The position numbers and the translations under genes are program-made. The notes below the pieces were generated by a model. It worked only from the letters and a program-made list of their open reading frames with translations, did not search any database and was not told the DNA's origin. From contig NZ_AP023189.1 of assembly GCF_012767755.2 (NCBI RefSeq), positions 5,706,001 through 5,770,000 on the forward strand: a stretch of DNA of 64,000 nt, read 5' to 3'. The stretch comes from Pseudomonas tohonis. Its GTDB lineage: Bacteria; Pseudomonadota; Gammaproteobacteria; Pseudomonadales; Pseudomonadaceae. Of the stretch, positions 30,950-38,601 are shown piece after piece; within the stretch, counting starts at the first letter, position 1; every line of letters starts with the position of its first letter.

Positions 30950-33895
30950 ATGCACAAAGGATTGAAACGCGCCATCAGCGCCTTGCTGATCGTCATCGCT
31001 CTCTACAGCCTGCTCGGCTTCCTGATCATCCCCGGGGTCGCCCTTCGCGTGGTCAACCAGCAACTGGCCCAGTACGCGAAGGTCCCCGCACGGCTCGAGC
31101 GCATCCAGCTCAACCCCTTCAGCCTCGAGCTGACCCTCTGGGGCCTGCACATCGGCGAAGCGGGCAAGGAGCAGATCGGCTTCCAGCGCCTGCACGCCAA
31201 CCTGCAGCTCGACAGCCTGTGGACCGGGGCCCTGCACCTGGCCGAGGTGGAGCTGGAGAAGTCCACCACCGAAGTGCTGTTCACCAAGGACGGCACGCTC
31301 AACCTGAGCCAGCTGTTCCAGGTCCCGCCCAGCGAACCCAAGGCCGAGGAGCCCGCCAGCGACCCGTTCCCGCTGCGCATCGACAGCGTGCGCCTGGTCG
31401 AAGGCGGCCTGCACTTCCAGGACCTGCGCCCGAGCGACGCCATCGAGTTCGTCTACGACTCGCTGAACCTCGAACTGAAGAACCTCAGCACCCTTCGCGA
31501 CGACAACACCGACATGCTGCTGGTCGCCACCGGCCCCTATGGCGGCCGCATCGACTGGCAGGGCAGCCTGAGCCTGGTGCCCTTCGCCTCCAGGGGCGAG
31601 CTCAAGGTCACCGACGGCAACATGAAGGCCTTCTGGCCCTATGTGCGCGACGCGGTGCCCCTGGCGCTGGAGAAGGGCACCATCAGCCTCGCCACCCAGT
31701 ACCACCTGAGCCTGGCCAAGGGCACCGAACTGAAGCTGGAACAGACGGCGATCAAGGTCGCGCCCTTCGCCATCAAGGCCCCGGACGGGCGCCCACTGGT
31801 CAACCTTGAGAGCCTGGAAGTCAGCGAAAGCTCGCTGGACCTCGCCAAGCAGCAGGTGGTGGTCGGCAAGATCCGCAGCCAGAACCTGGAGACCTGGGCC
31901 GCCCGCGAAGCCGATGGCCAGCTGGACTGGCAGAAGCTGTTCGCCGGCGACGCCAAGGCCCCGGCGAAGGAGACCCGGCAAGAACCGGCAGCGAAGGACG
32001 CGAAAGCCGCCGAGCCCGCCCCGGACGCCCAGCCGGCCCAAGCCAGGCAGGAAGCCCCCGGCAAGCCCTGGCAGGTGCTGCTGCGCGACACCCAGCTGCG
32101 CGGTTACAAGGTGCACCTGGCCGACCGCGTGCCGAAGAGCCCCGTGCAAATCGACGTCGGCCCGCTGAACCTCGACCTCAAGGACTTCGACAGCCTGGGC
32201 GAGTCGCCCTTCCAGCTGGCGGTGGACACCGGCCTCGGCAAGCAGGGCAAGCTCAAGGCCGAAGGCCAGGTGCAGCTCAAGCCGACCACCGCCAAGCTGA
32301 AGGTGGAGACCCGCGACATCGACCTGCGCGTGGCCCAGGCCTACATGGAGCCCTTCGTGCGCCTGGAACTGCGCAGCGGCATGCTCGACAGCAACCTCGA
32401 CGTCGCCCTGACCGGCACCGAGCCCCTGGCACTGACCATTACCGGGCGCGCGCTGGTCAACCAGCTGCACACCCTGGACACGCTCAAGGAGCGTGACTTC
32501 GTCAAATGGCAACAGCTTCTGGTGGAGGGCCTGGCCTATCGCCATGGCGAGAGCCTGTCCATCGACAAGGTCGGCATCAACCAGCCCTACGCACGCTTCA
32601 TCATCAACGAGGACCTGACCACCAACGCCAGCGACCTGGTGATCAAGCAGCCCGCCGCCCCCAACGCCAAGCCCGAGCCCGCCGGCAAGCCACTGGACAT
32701 CCATGTCGGCGCGGTGAGCATCAGCAACGGTTCGGCCAACTTCGCCGACTTCAGCCTGACACCCAACTTCGCCACGGCCATCCAGCAGCTCAACGGCGAG
32801 ATCGGCACCCTCGACACCCGCACCCGGACGCCGGCTACGGTCGACATCAAGGGCAAGGTCGACCGCTACGCCCCGGTCACCATCAAGGGCAGCCTGACCC
32901 CCTTCGACCCGCTGGAATCCCTGGACATCGCCACCAGCTTCAAGCGCGTCGAGCTGACCACCCTGACCCCCTACTCCGGCAAGTTCGCCGGCTACCGCAT
33001 CCGCAAGGGCCGCCTCAATCTCGACCTGCACTACCAGATCGAGAAGGGCCAGTTGAAAGCGCAGAACCGCCTGGTGCTGGAACAGCTGCAACTGGGCGAG
33101 CAGGTCGACAGCCCGGATGCGGTGGACCTGCCGATCAAGCTGGCGGTGGCGCTGCTCAAGGACACCGAAGGCAAGATCGACATCGAGCTGCCGGTCGCCG
33201 GCAACCTCAAGGACCCGCAGTTCAGCGTCGCCCCCATCGTCTGGCAGACCCTGCGCAACCTGGTGCTGCGCGCAGCGCAGGCGCCGTTCAAGTTCGTCGC
33301 CGGGCTGGTGTCCGGTGGCGGCGACCAGGACCTCAGCAATGTCCCCTTCGCCGCCGGCAGCAGCGAGCTGTCCGCCGACGCGCAAGGCACCCTGGACACC
33401 CTTGCCGCCGCGCTCAAGGAGCGCCCGGCGCTGCGCCTGGAAGTCGAAGGCATGAGCGCCATGTCCAGCGACGGCCCGCTGCTCGCGGCCCAGCGCCTGG
33501 AGCGCGAATACCAGAGTACCTACTACAAGATCGCCCAGCGCCGTGGCGACAAGGTGCCCGCCGAGCCGGCCCAGCTGGAAGTGCCGGAAGGCGAGAAGCC
33601 GCCGATGCTCGAAGGCATCTACCGCACCCGCCTCAAGCAGCAGCCGCCCGCCGAATGGAAGGACCTCGGCAGCGACGAGCGCACGGCGAAGATGCGCGAG
33701 GCGGTGATCGGCTCCTGGGCGCAGAGCGAGCTGCTGCTGCGCCAGCTGGCCCAGGCCCGCGCCGCCACTATCAAGGACTACCTGGTGGACCGTGGCGGCC
33801 TGCAGGACGAGCGCGTGTACATGCTCGACGTCAGCCTCGGCGAGGCGGACGCGGACGGCAAGGTCGACACCCCCCTGCAACTGGGCAGCGAATAG
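30950..33895 (+). CDS. DUF748 (AsmA-like) envelope protein
   Basis: 981 aa. One N-terminal membrane anchor (residues 5-27) is followed by a very long, repetitive periplasmic region of alternating strands typical of AsmA/DUF748 proteins, some of which help lipid transport to the outer membrane. A charged Ala/Glu/Pro-rich linker lies at about residues 340-370. The C-terminal 190 residues look OmpA-like (VPFAAGSSELSADAQGTLDTL ... ARAATIKDYLVDRGGL). ATG 30950 directly precedes the anchor; an upstream start would add 18 unconserved residues. Confidence 0.85.
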   Translation: MHKGLKRAISALLIVIALYSLLGFLIIPGVALRVVNQQLAQYAKVPARLERIQLNPFSLELTLWGLHIGEAGKEQIGFQRLHANLQLDSLWTGALHLAEVELEKSTTEVLFTKDGTLNLSQLFQVPPSEPKAEEPASDPFPLRIDSVRLVEGGLHFQDLRPSDAIEFVYDSLNLELKNLSTLRDDNTDMLLVATGPYGGRIDWQGSLSLVPFASRGELKVTDGNMKAFWPYVRDAVPLALEKGTISLATQYHLSLAKGTELKLEQTAIKVAPFAIKAPDGRPLVNLESLEVSESSLDLAKQQVVVGKIRSQNLETWAAREADGQLDWQKLFAGDAKAPAKETRQEPAAKDAKAAEPAPDAQPAQARQEAPGKPWQVLLRDTQLRGYKVHLADRVPKSPVQIDVGPLNLDLKDFDSLGESPFQLAVDTGLGKQGKLKAEGQVQLKPTTAKLKVETRDIDLRVAQAYMEPFVRLELRSGMLDSNLDVALTGTEPLALTITGRALVNQLHTLDTLKERDFVKWQQLLVEGLAYRHGESLSIDKVGINQPYARFIINEDLTTNASDLVIKQPAAPNAKPEPAGKPLDIHVGAVSISNGSANFADFSLTPNFATAIQQLNGEIGTLDTRTRTPATVDIKGKVDRYAPVTIKGSLTPFDPLESLDIATSFKRVELTTLTPYSGKFAGYRIRKGRLNLDLHYQIEKGQLKAQNRLVLEQLQLGEQVDSPDAVDLPIKLAVALLKDTEGKIDIELPVAGNLKDPQFSVAPIVWQTLRNLVLRAAQAPFKFVAGLVSGGGDQDLSNVPFAAGSSELSADAQGTLDTLAAALKERPALRLEVEGMSAMSSDGPLLAAQRLEREYQSTYYKIAQRRGDKVPAEPAQLEVPEGEKPPMLEGIYRTRLKQQPPAEWKDLGSDERTAKMREAVIGSWAQSELLLRQLAQARAATIKDYLVDRGGLQDERVYMLDVSLGEADADGKVDTPLQLGSE

Positions 33896-34037
33896 CTGCC
33901 CGGGCCCCTGGAATTCCCCCTCTTTCCCTCTGTCCAAGCGGCTGTGTTGCACGAGTTTTCGTGCGGCACCCGGCCCTGCTGACAGCCGCGCCACGGCGGC
34001 GTAGGCTGAAATCCCAACCTGAATGACGGAAGCATTC

Positions 34038-34346
34038 GTGAAGATCCTACCCCTGCTCGCCCTGCCCCTGCTCCTGGCCGCCGCATCCGCCCAGGCCTCC
34101 TCCACGCTGCGCTGCGAAGGCGGTGGCCTGATCAGCCAGGACGACAGCACCTCGCAGGTGCAACGCAAGTGCGGCGACCCCGCCAGTCGCTCCAGCCTGG
34201 GCTACCGCGAGAAGGTCGATCGCTACGGCAACACCAGCGAAGTGCTGGTGGAAGAGTGGGTCTACGGGCCGCGCAACGGCATGTACCAGTACCTGCGCTT
34301 CGAAGGGAACAAGCTGATCAAGATCGAGAGCAAGCGTGGCGACTGA
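34038..34346 (+). CDS. DUF2845 small secreted protein, copy 1
   Basis: 102 aa from GTG 34038, chosen because GGAAG precedes it and because it places the signal peptide (MKILPLLALPLLLAAASAQA) at the N-terminus; ATG 34023 would add five residues. The mature part has two cysteines (RCEGG, RKCGDP) and ends in VEEWVYGPRNGMYQYLRF, the DUF2845 hallmark. No function is known. A paralogue follows 61 bases later. Confidence 0.85.
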   Translation: MKILPLLALPLLLAAASAQASSTLRCEGGGLISQDDSTSQVQRKCGDPASRSSLGYREKVDRYGNTSEVLVEEWVYGPRNGMYQYLRFEGNKLIKIESKRGD

Positions 34347-34407
34347 CAGCCATGAACCGGCAGTGCTAGGCTCTGCCACCCATTTTTCCCCGGACAGGAT
34401 GCCCACC

Positions 34408-34704
34408 ATGAAGAGATTGCTGTTTTCCCTGCTTGCGCTGCCGGCCCTGCTGCTGGCCCACGAAGCATCCGCCGCCACCTTCCGCTGCGGCAGCGCGCTG
34501 GTCAGCGAGGGCGATCGCGCCGTCGAGGTGCAGCGCAAGTGCGGCGACCCCGTCAGCCGCAACCTGATCGGCTACTCCGAGACCCGCAGCGGGCGCCAGG
34601 AGATGCAGGTGGAGGAATGGGTCTACGGGCCGGTCAACGGCATGTACTACTACCTGGACTTCATCGGTGGCCGCCTCAACTCGGTGGAAAGCAAACGCGA
34701 CTGA
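34408..34704 (+). CDS. DUF2845 small secreted protein, copy 2
   Basis: 98 aa. Signal peptide MKRLLFSLLALPALLLAHEASA, then a mature domain with RCGSALV, VQRKCGDP and VEEWVYGPVNGMYYYLDF. It shares VQRKCGDP and the C-terminal VEEWVYGP-NGMY-YL--G-L--ESKR framework with copy 1, so the pair arose by tandem duplication. ATG 34408 follows AGGATG by 8 bases; ATG 34399 is also in frame. The function is unknown. Confidence 0.85.
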   Translation: MKRLLFSLLALPALLLAHEASAATFRCGSALVSEGDRAVEVQRKCGDPVSRNLIGYSETRSGRQEMQVEEWVYGPVNGMYYYLDFIGGRLNSVESKRD

Positions 34705-34742
34705 CCCACCCCTGAATCCGATCCGCGACAAGGACGTCCCGC

Positions 34743-36197
34743 TTGGTCATTCTCCCCGCCGAACACCCGCTGGACTGGAAACGTCCGCCCGTCATCACCC
34801 TGCTGCTGGTCATCCTCAATACGCTGATCTACCTCGCCTACCAGGGCGGTGACAGCGAACGCACCGAGGTCGCCACGCGGCTCTATCTCGACGGGGGCCT
34901 GCTCAACCGCGAACGCGCACTGTTCATCGAGAGCCTGGCGCAACGCCATGAGCTGGACGCCGACGAACGCCACGGCATCGACGCCGCGCGCCGCCAGGAC
35001 CTGGCCGGCTACGTGCTGCGCGACCTGGAGTTCGAGGACCAGCTGCACCGCTCCGCCGCCTACCAGGCCGACCCCGCCTGGCAGAAGGCACGCGCGAGCG
35101 CCGAGGCGGCCCGCGACCGCATCAGCAGCTACCGCTTCGGCTTCGTGCCCAAGCGCTTCACCGTCGAAGGCCTGTTCGGTGCGATGTTCCTGCACGGCAG
35201 CTTCGATCACCTGCTGGGCAACATGATTTTCCTGTTCATCTGCGGCTTCGCCCTGGAGCGGGCCCTGGGCCGCACCGCCTACCTGGCGCTCTACATCACC
35301 AGCGGCCTGGCCTCGCACCTGCTCTGGTGGGCCCTGGACCCGGGCTGGGTGCCCGGCATCGGCGCATCCGGCGCGGTCGCCGGCCTGATGGGCATGTACA
35401 TCGGCGTGTACGGGCTGAGGAAGATCAACTTCTTCTACTGGCTGGGCCCGCTGATCGGCTACTTCAAGGCTCCCGCGCTGTGGATCCTGCCGATCTGGAT
35501 GGGCAAGGAGCTCTATGGCCTGTTGCTGGCCAACGACCACGTCAACTACTACGCGCACCTGGGTGGGCTCGGTTTCGGCTTCCTTGGCACTTGGCTGCCC
35601 CGCCGCCTGGGCGGGCTCAAGGTGGACGAGCAGTACCTGGCCAAGGAGGACCCGGACGCGCCCTTCAAGCGCGAGCTGGCGGCACTTGACCAGTTGATCG
35701 GCCGCTTCGCCCTGGACCAGGTGCCGGCCCGTGGCCTGGACCTGCTGAGCCGCTATCCCGGCCGCCTCGAACTGCTCGAACGCCTCTACCCGGTGGCCAG
35801 GACCCGCAACGATGCACCGTTGATGAGCGCCGTGCTCAAGCAGCTCTTCGCCCTGCCCAACCCGAACCTCGCCCACTCGCTGCTGTGCCGTCTGGCCGAT
35901 GATGCCGGCGATGCGCAGAACCGCCTGTTGCAGCACCCAGCCATCCAGTTGCACCTGCTACAGGGCTTGCTGAAGGTTGGCGAAGGGCCGCGGGCGTTGG
36001 CCCCGTGGCGTGCCCTGGGCCGGGCTGCCACGCCGCCGGCCCAGCTTCCCGGCCTCACCCTGATGCTGGCCAAGCAACTCGGCCAACGCCGGGACCTGCG
36101 CGGCGTCGCCGAGCTGGCCAGCTTCATGCGCAAGGCCTTTCCCGAAGCCGAGCAGACGCACCAGTTGGGCCTGTACCAGCAACACCTGGCGCGCTGA
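34743..36197 (+). CDS. Rhomboid-family intramembrane serine protease with long C-terminal extension
   Basis: 484 aa from a TTG start at 34743 (AAGGA 8 bases upstream). The catalytic serine is in GIGASGAVAGLMG (about residue 210), the catalytic histidine in NYYAHLGGLGFGF (about 273), and the supporting HLLGN motif in the second membrane segment. A loop of about 100 residues separates the first membrane segment from the rest, and a soluble C-terminal region of about 190 residues with helical repeats follows. The active site is intact. It cleaves membrane proteins; the substrate is unknown. Confidence 0.9.
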   Translation: MVILPAEHPLDWKRPPVITLLLVILNTLIYLAYQGGDSERTEVATRLYLDGGLLNRERALFIESLAQRHELDADERHGIDAARRQDLAGYVLRDLEFEDQLHRSAAYQADPAWQKARASAEAARDRISSYRFGFVPKRFTVEGLFGAMFLHGSFDHLLGNMIFLFICGFALERALGRTAYLALYITSGLASHLLWWALDPGWVPGIGASGAVAGLMGMYIGVYGLRKINFFYWLGPLIGYFKAPALWILPIWMGKELYGLLLANDHVNYYAHLGGLGFGFLGTWLPRRLGGLKVDEQYLAKEDPDAPFKRELAALDQLIGRFALDQVPARGLDLLSRYPGRLELLERLYPVARTRNDAPLMSAVLKQLFALPNPNLAHSLLCRLADDAGDAQNRLLQHPAIQLHLLQGLLKVGEGPRALAPWRALGRAATPPAQLPGLTLMLAKQLGQRRDLRGVAELASFMRKAFPEAEQTHQLGLYQQHLAR

Positions 36198-36235
36198 GCC
36201 TCTACGCCCTACCCGACCGCCGCGCATCGCCCAAC

Positions 36236-36266
36236 AAAAAGCCCCGGGTGGCGGCCCGGGGCTTTT
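36236..36266. terminator. Bidirectional terminator between the rhomboid and csbD genes
   Basis: GCCCCGGG (36241-36248), 6-base loop, CCCGGGGC (36255-36262) flanked by A5 on the left and T4 on the right. It can stop transcription from both sides. Confidence 0.9.
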
Positions 36267-36281
36267 CGTCGATCGTCTGGA

Positions 36282-36479
36282 TCAGAGCTTGCTGCTGAAG
36301 TCGCGCAGCTCGTCCTGGGCCTTTTCCTTGGTCCAGCCATAGCGTTCCTGCAGCTTGCCGACCAGGTATTCGCTGTGGCCTTCGGCCACGTCGATGTCGT
36401 CGTCGGTGAGGTTGCCCCAGCGCTCCTTGAGACGGCCGCTGAGCTGCTTCCACTTGCCTTTGATGATGTCGGAATTCAT
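36282..36479 (-). CDS. CsbD family stress-response protein
   Basis: 65 aa, the usual size. The sequence starts [22 protein letters not shown] and contains [25 protein letters not shown], the CsbD signature. CsbD proteins are small, abundant and general-stress induced; their biochemical role is unknown. ATG 36479 follows AGGAGAG. It lies 57 bases after the BON gene and in the same direction, so it may share the sigma54 promoter of that gene. Confidence 0.9.
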   Translation of the reverse strand: MNSDIIKGKWKQLSGRLKERWGNLTDDDIDVAEGHSEYLVGKLQERYGWTKEKAQDELRDFSSKL

Positions 36480-36536
36480 GGCGCTCTCCTTCCTTCGCAT
36501 GCCGGCCGCCCGATCATGGGCGACCGGCCACAGGGG

Positions 36537-36890
36537 TTATTCAGCGGATTTCAGGCCGTCGGCCGATACCGCGGTAACACCCTTGATGGTCTTGGCGGTG
36601 CTGATGGCCAGGTCGCGCTCGGCGTCACTGGCGACCACACCGGAGAGCGAAACGACGCCCTTGTTGGTTTCGACCTTGATGTCCAGGGCGCTGAGGTTCT
36701 TGTCAGCCAGGAAGCTGGATTTCACTTTGCTGGTGATCCAGGTATCGGAAACGGCCTCTTCAGCCTTGTTCACGGTTTCGCTGGCAGCCAGCATGGTGGG
36801 CTGTGCAGCGAAGGCGGTGCCGGCCAGCGGCAGGCTCAGGGCAGTAGCGGCTACGGCAGCGAGGGTCCACTTGTTGAAAGACTGTTTCAT
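36537..36890 (-). CDS. BON-domain periplasmic protein
   Basis: 117 aa. Signal peptide (about residues 1-28, ending LAGTAFA-AQPT), then a single BON domain (about 50-115) with DTWITSKVKSSFLADKNLSALDIKVETNKGVVSLSGVV. BON domains bind phospholipid membranes, and related OsmY-type proteins are induced by osmotic stress. Only one BON domain is present, whereas OsmY has two. GGAG lies 7 bases before ATG 36890. A near-perfect sigma54 promoter lies upstream. Confidence 0.9.
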   Translation of the reverse strand: MKQSFNKWTLAAVAATALSLPLAGTAFAAQPTMLAASETVNKAEEAVSDTWITSKVKSSFLADKNLSALDIKVETNKGVVSLSGVVASDAERDLAISTAKTIKGVTAVSADGLKSAE

Positions 36891-36954
36891 GGTTGTTCTC
36901 CTATGTTCTACAGGTCTCTGCAGCGTTGTCCTGTCTGCAGTCACTGTAGATATC

Positions 36955-36968
36955 GCAAGGCCTGTGCC
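36955..36968 (-). promoter_or_regulatory. Sigma54 promoter of the BON gene
   Basis: On the minus strand TTGGCACAGGCCTTGCG carries GG (plus-strand 36967-36968) and GC (36955-36956) with 10 bases between. It matches TGGCAC-N5-TTGC almost exactly. Transcription would start near 36944, giving a leader of about 54 bases. Confidence 0.75.
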
Positions 36969-37035
36969 AAGCCGGAGAACAAAAATTAAACCTTATTTAT
37001 CAGTCACTTAGTCAAACAAGCCAAACGCGACCTAC

Positions 37036-37048
37036 TTGCAGATTGCAA
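37036..37048. promoter_or_regulatory. Candidate activator site upstream of the BON sigma54 promoter
   Basis: TTGCA (37036-37040), GAT, TGCAA (37044-37048) is a perfect dyad about 95 bases upstream of the predicted start, a normal place for an NtrC-type enhancer site. The cognate activator is unknown. Confidence 0.4.
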
Positions 37049-37090
37049 TTTCCAGCCAAGCGGCACGTGCACTTTGCACGATCGATCCAT

Positions 37091-38503
37091 TCAGTGGGAC
37101 GCGAGCCGATCGAGCGTCGACTCCAGCGCCCCCACCTCCTCCAGAAGCGGAGTGCCGGGGTAGCGCGTCCGGATATAGCCCAGGAGCTTGCGCGCCGGTT
37201 CCACCTGCCCGAGGCCCTCGGCGAAGCCGCGCGCGGCCAGGAGGTAGGCTCGAGGAATGAAGGGGTAGTCGGGGAAGCGCTGGTGCAGATTGCGCAGCAG
37301 GCTGAGCCCCTCGCGCACCTTGTGGCGATCGATCAGCGCGCCGGCGATACGCTCGCAGACCTGGGCATCCGCCGGCATGTAGTCCGCCTGCAGCTGGCGG
37401 GCGTTGAGCAGGGCGGTGGCGCCGAGGGGAGCGTTCAGCCGCGCCGCCAGGGGCAGGTAGTGCTCGAGGTGCCGCAGGCAGCGCGAGCGGTCGTTGAGGC
37501 CGAACAGCAGCTGGTGGAAGCGCTCGTTGAGCTTGAGGTCGTCGGGGTCGCGCTGCAGCGCCTGGGTCAGGGTTTCCAGCGCGGTGCCGCTCTGGCCCTC
37601 CTTGATGCGCACCTCGGCCTCGGCCAGGGCGCGGCGGCGTCGCCACTCTGCGGCAGGGAAGCCTTCCTGGGCGCCCTCCTCGGCGATGGCGAAGCCCAGG
37701 GCACCCTGATACTGGAAGACCGCATAGCCCATCATGCTGCACATCACCACGCCGAAATAACCGAACAGGAAGGCGGCGATGGGCAACAGCACCACACGGG
37801 GCAGCCCGTGGGAGAGCAGGTAGGTGACGTAGTCCGGCGACTGCCAGAGGGCGAAGAGGAAGATGCAGAGGATGAGGTAGCGCCAGCCCATGGCCTTGAT
37901 CACCTCGCCCAGCTGTTCGGGGCTCAGCGCCGCACCCAGCTCCTTATTCAGCGCCAGGCGGATGATGCTGGCGGGCATCAGCAGCATCAGGCCGATGTTC
38001 ACCGCCCAGAACAGGGCTTCGCTCTGGAAGTCGGCGGCGAGCCAGAGCACGCCGAAGGCGACGAGGAAGACCACCAGTTGCTTGATGAACAGCGAGAACC
38101 CCTCGCCGACGAAGGCCGTGGCCAGGCCCGGGGCTTCACGCCCGCCTTCGCTGGCAGCCTCGATGACGCTGTGGAAGTACTTGGTGGCGATGCTGAACAG
38201 TGCGATCCAGAGGATCAGCGAGCGCGGCATGAACAGGCTGGCCAGGGCCAGAAGCCCGGCGAAGGCCAGGGGGCCGGTCTGCAGGCCGTAAAGAAAGAAC
38301 TGGGGAATGCGCTCCCAGAAGGGCTGGGCGGTGTTGGCTGCGCCGAGGAAATGCAGCGGCGCCCGGCACAGCGGGCAGGCCGGTGACTCATTGGGCTCGT
38401 CGGCATTGAGCGGGATGCAGCAATCGCCGAAGTGGCGCTCGCAGGGCGGGCAGTGCCAGGTGGCAGGCTGGGCCTGGTGGTACTTGCAGAAGGTCTTGTC
38501 CAT
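37091..38503 (-). CDS. B-box-like zinc finger membrane protein with C-terminal helical repeats
   Basis: 470 aa. The N-terminus has many metal-ligand residues: FCKYHQAQPATWHCPPCERHFGDCC and then SPACPLCRAPL (residues 4-58), like a B-box zinc finger. About five or six hydrophobic segments follow (about 80-275, including FLYGLQTGPLAFAGLLALAS and LLPIAAFLFGYFGVVMCSMMG). The last 180 residues are soluble and TPR-like. I do not recognise a named function. ATG 38503 is the only sensible start. It lies upstream of and co-directional with the BON gene, 200 bases away, and converges on nothing. Confidence 0.75.
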   Translation of the reverse strand: MDKTFCKYHQAQPATWHCPPCERHFGDCCIPLNADEPNESPACPLCRAPLHFLGAANTAQPFWERIPQFFLYGLQTGPLAFAGLLALASLFMPRSLILWIALFSIATKYFHSVIEAASEGGREAPGLATAFVGEGFSLFIKQLVVFLVAFGVLWLAADFQSEALFWAVNIGLMLLMPASIIRLALNKELGAALSPEQLGEVIKAMGWRYLILCIFLFALWQSPDYVTYLLSHGLPRVVLLPIAAFLFGYFGVVMCSMMGYAVFQYQGALGFAIAEEGAQEGFPAAEWRRRRALAEAEVRIKEGQSGTALETLTQALQRDPDDLKLNERFHQLLFGLNDRSRCLRHLEHYLPLAARLNAPLGATALLNARQLQADYMPADAQVCERIAGALIDRHKVREGLSLLRNLHQRFPDYPFIPRAYLLAARGFAEGLGQVEPARKLLGYIRTRYPGTPLLEEVGALESTLDRLASH

Positions 38504-38550
38504 GACCTGGCTTCCTTGGGTCGGATACTGGCGGCGCGCCATTTTCCGGG

Positions 38551-38580
38551 AAAAAAAAGAGGGCCCGCAAGGGGCCCTCT
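38551..38580 (-). terminator. Rho-independent terminator after pnp
   Basis: GAGGGCCC (38559-38566) pairs with GGGCCCTC (38572-38579); on the minus strand the stem is followed by eight T. It lies about 20 bases after the pnp stop. Confidence 0.92.
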
Positions 38581-38601
38581 CTCATTTACCGTCGCCTGGG
38601 C

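Noticed and set aside
30950..33895. DUF748 protein as a secreted toxin because of its size and repeats
   Set aside because: It has a single N-terminal anchor and an AsmA-like beta-repeat pattern, with no toxin domain or secretion partner.
36955..37048. CbrB as the activator of the BON sigma54 promoter
   Set aside because: No GTTAC/GTAAC dyad like that before crcZ is present; the activator is left open.
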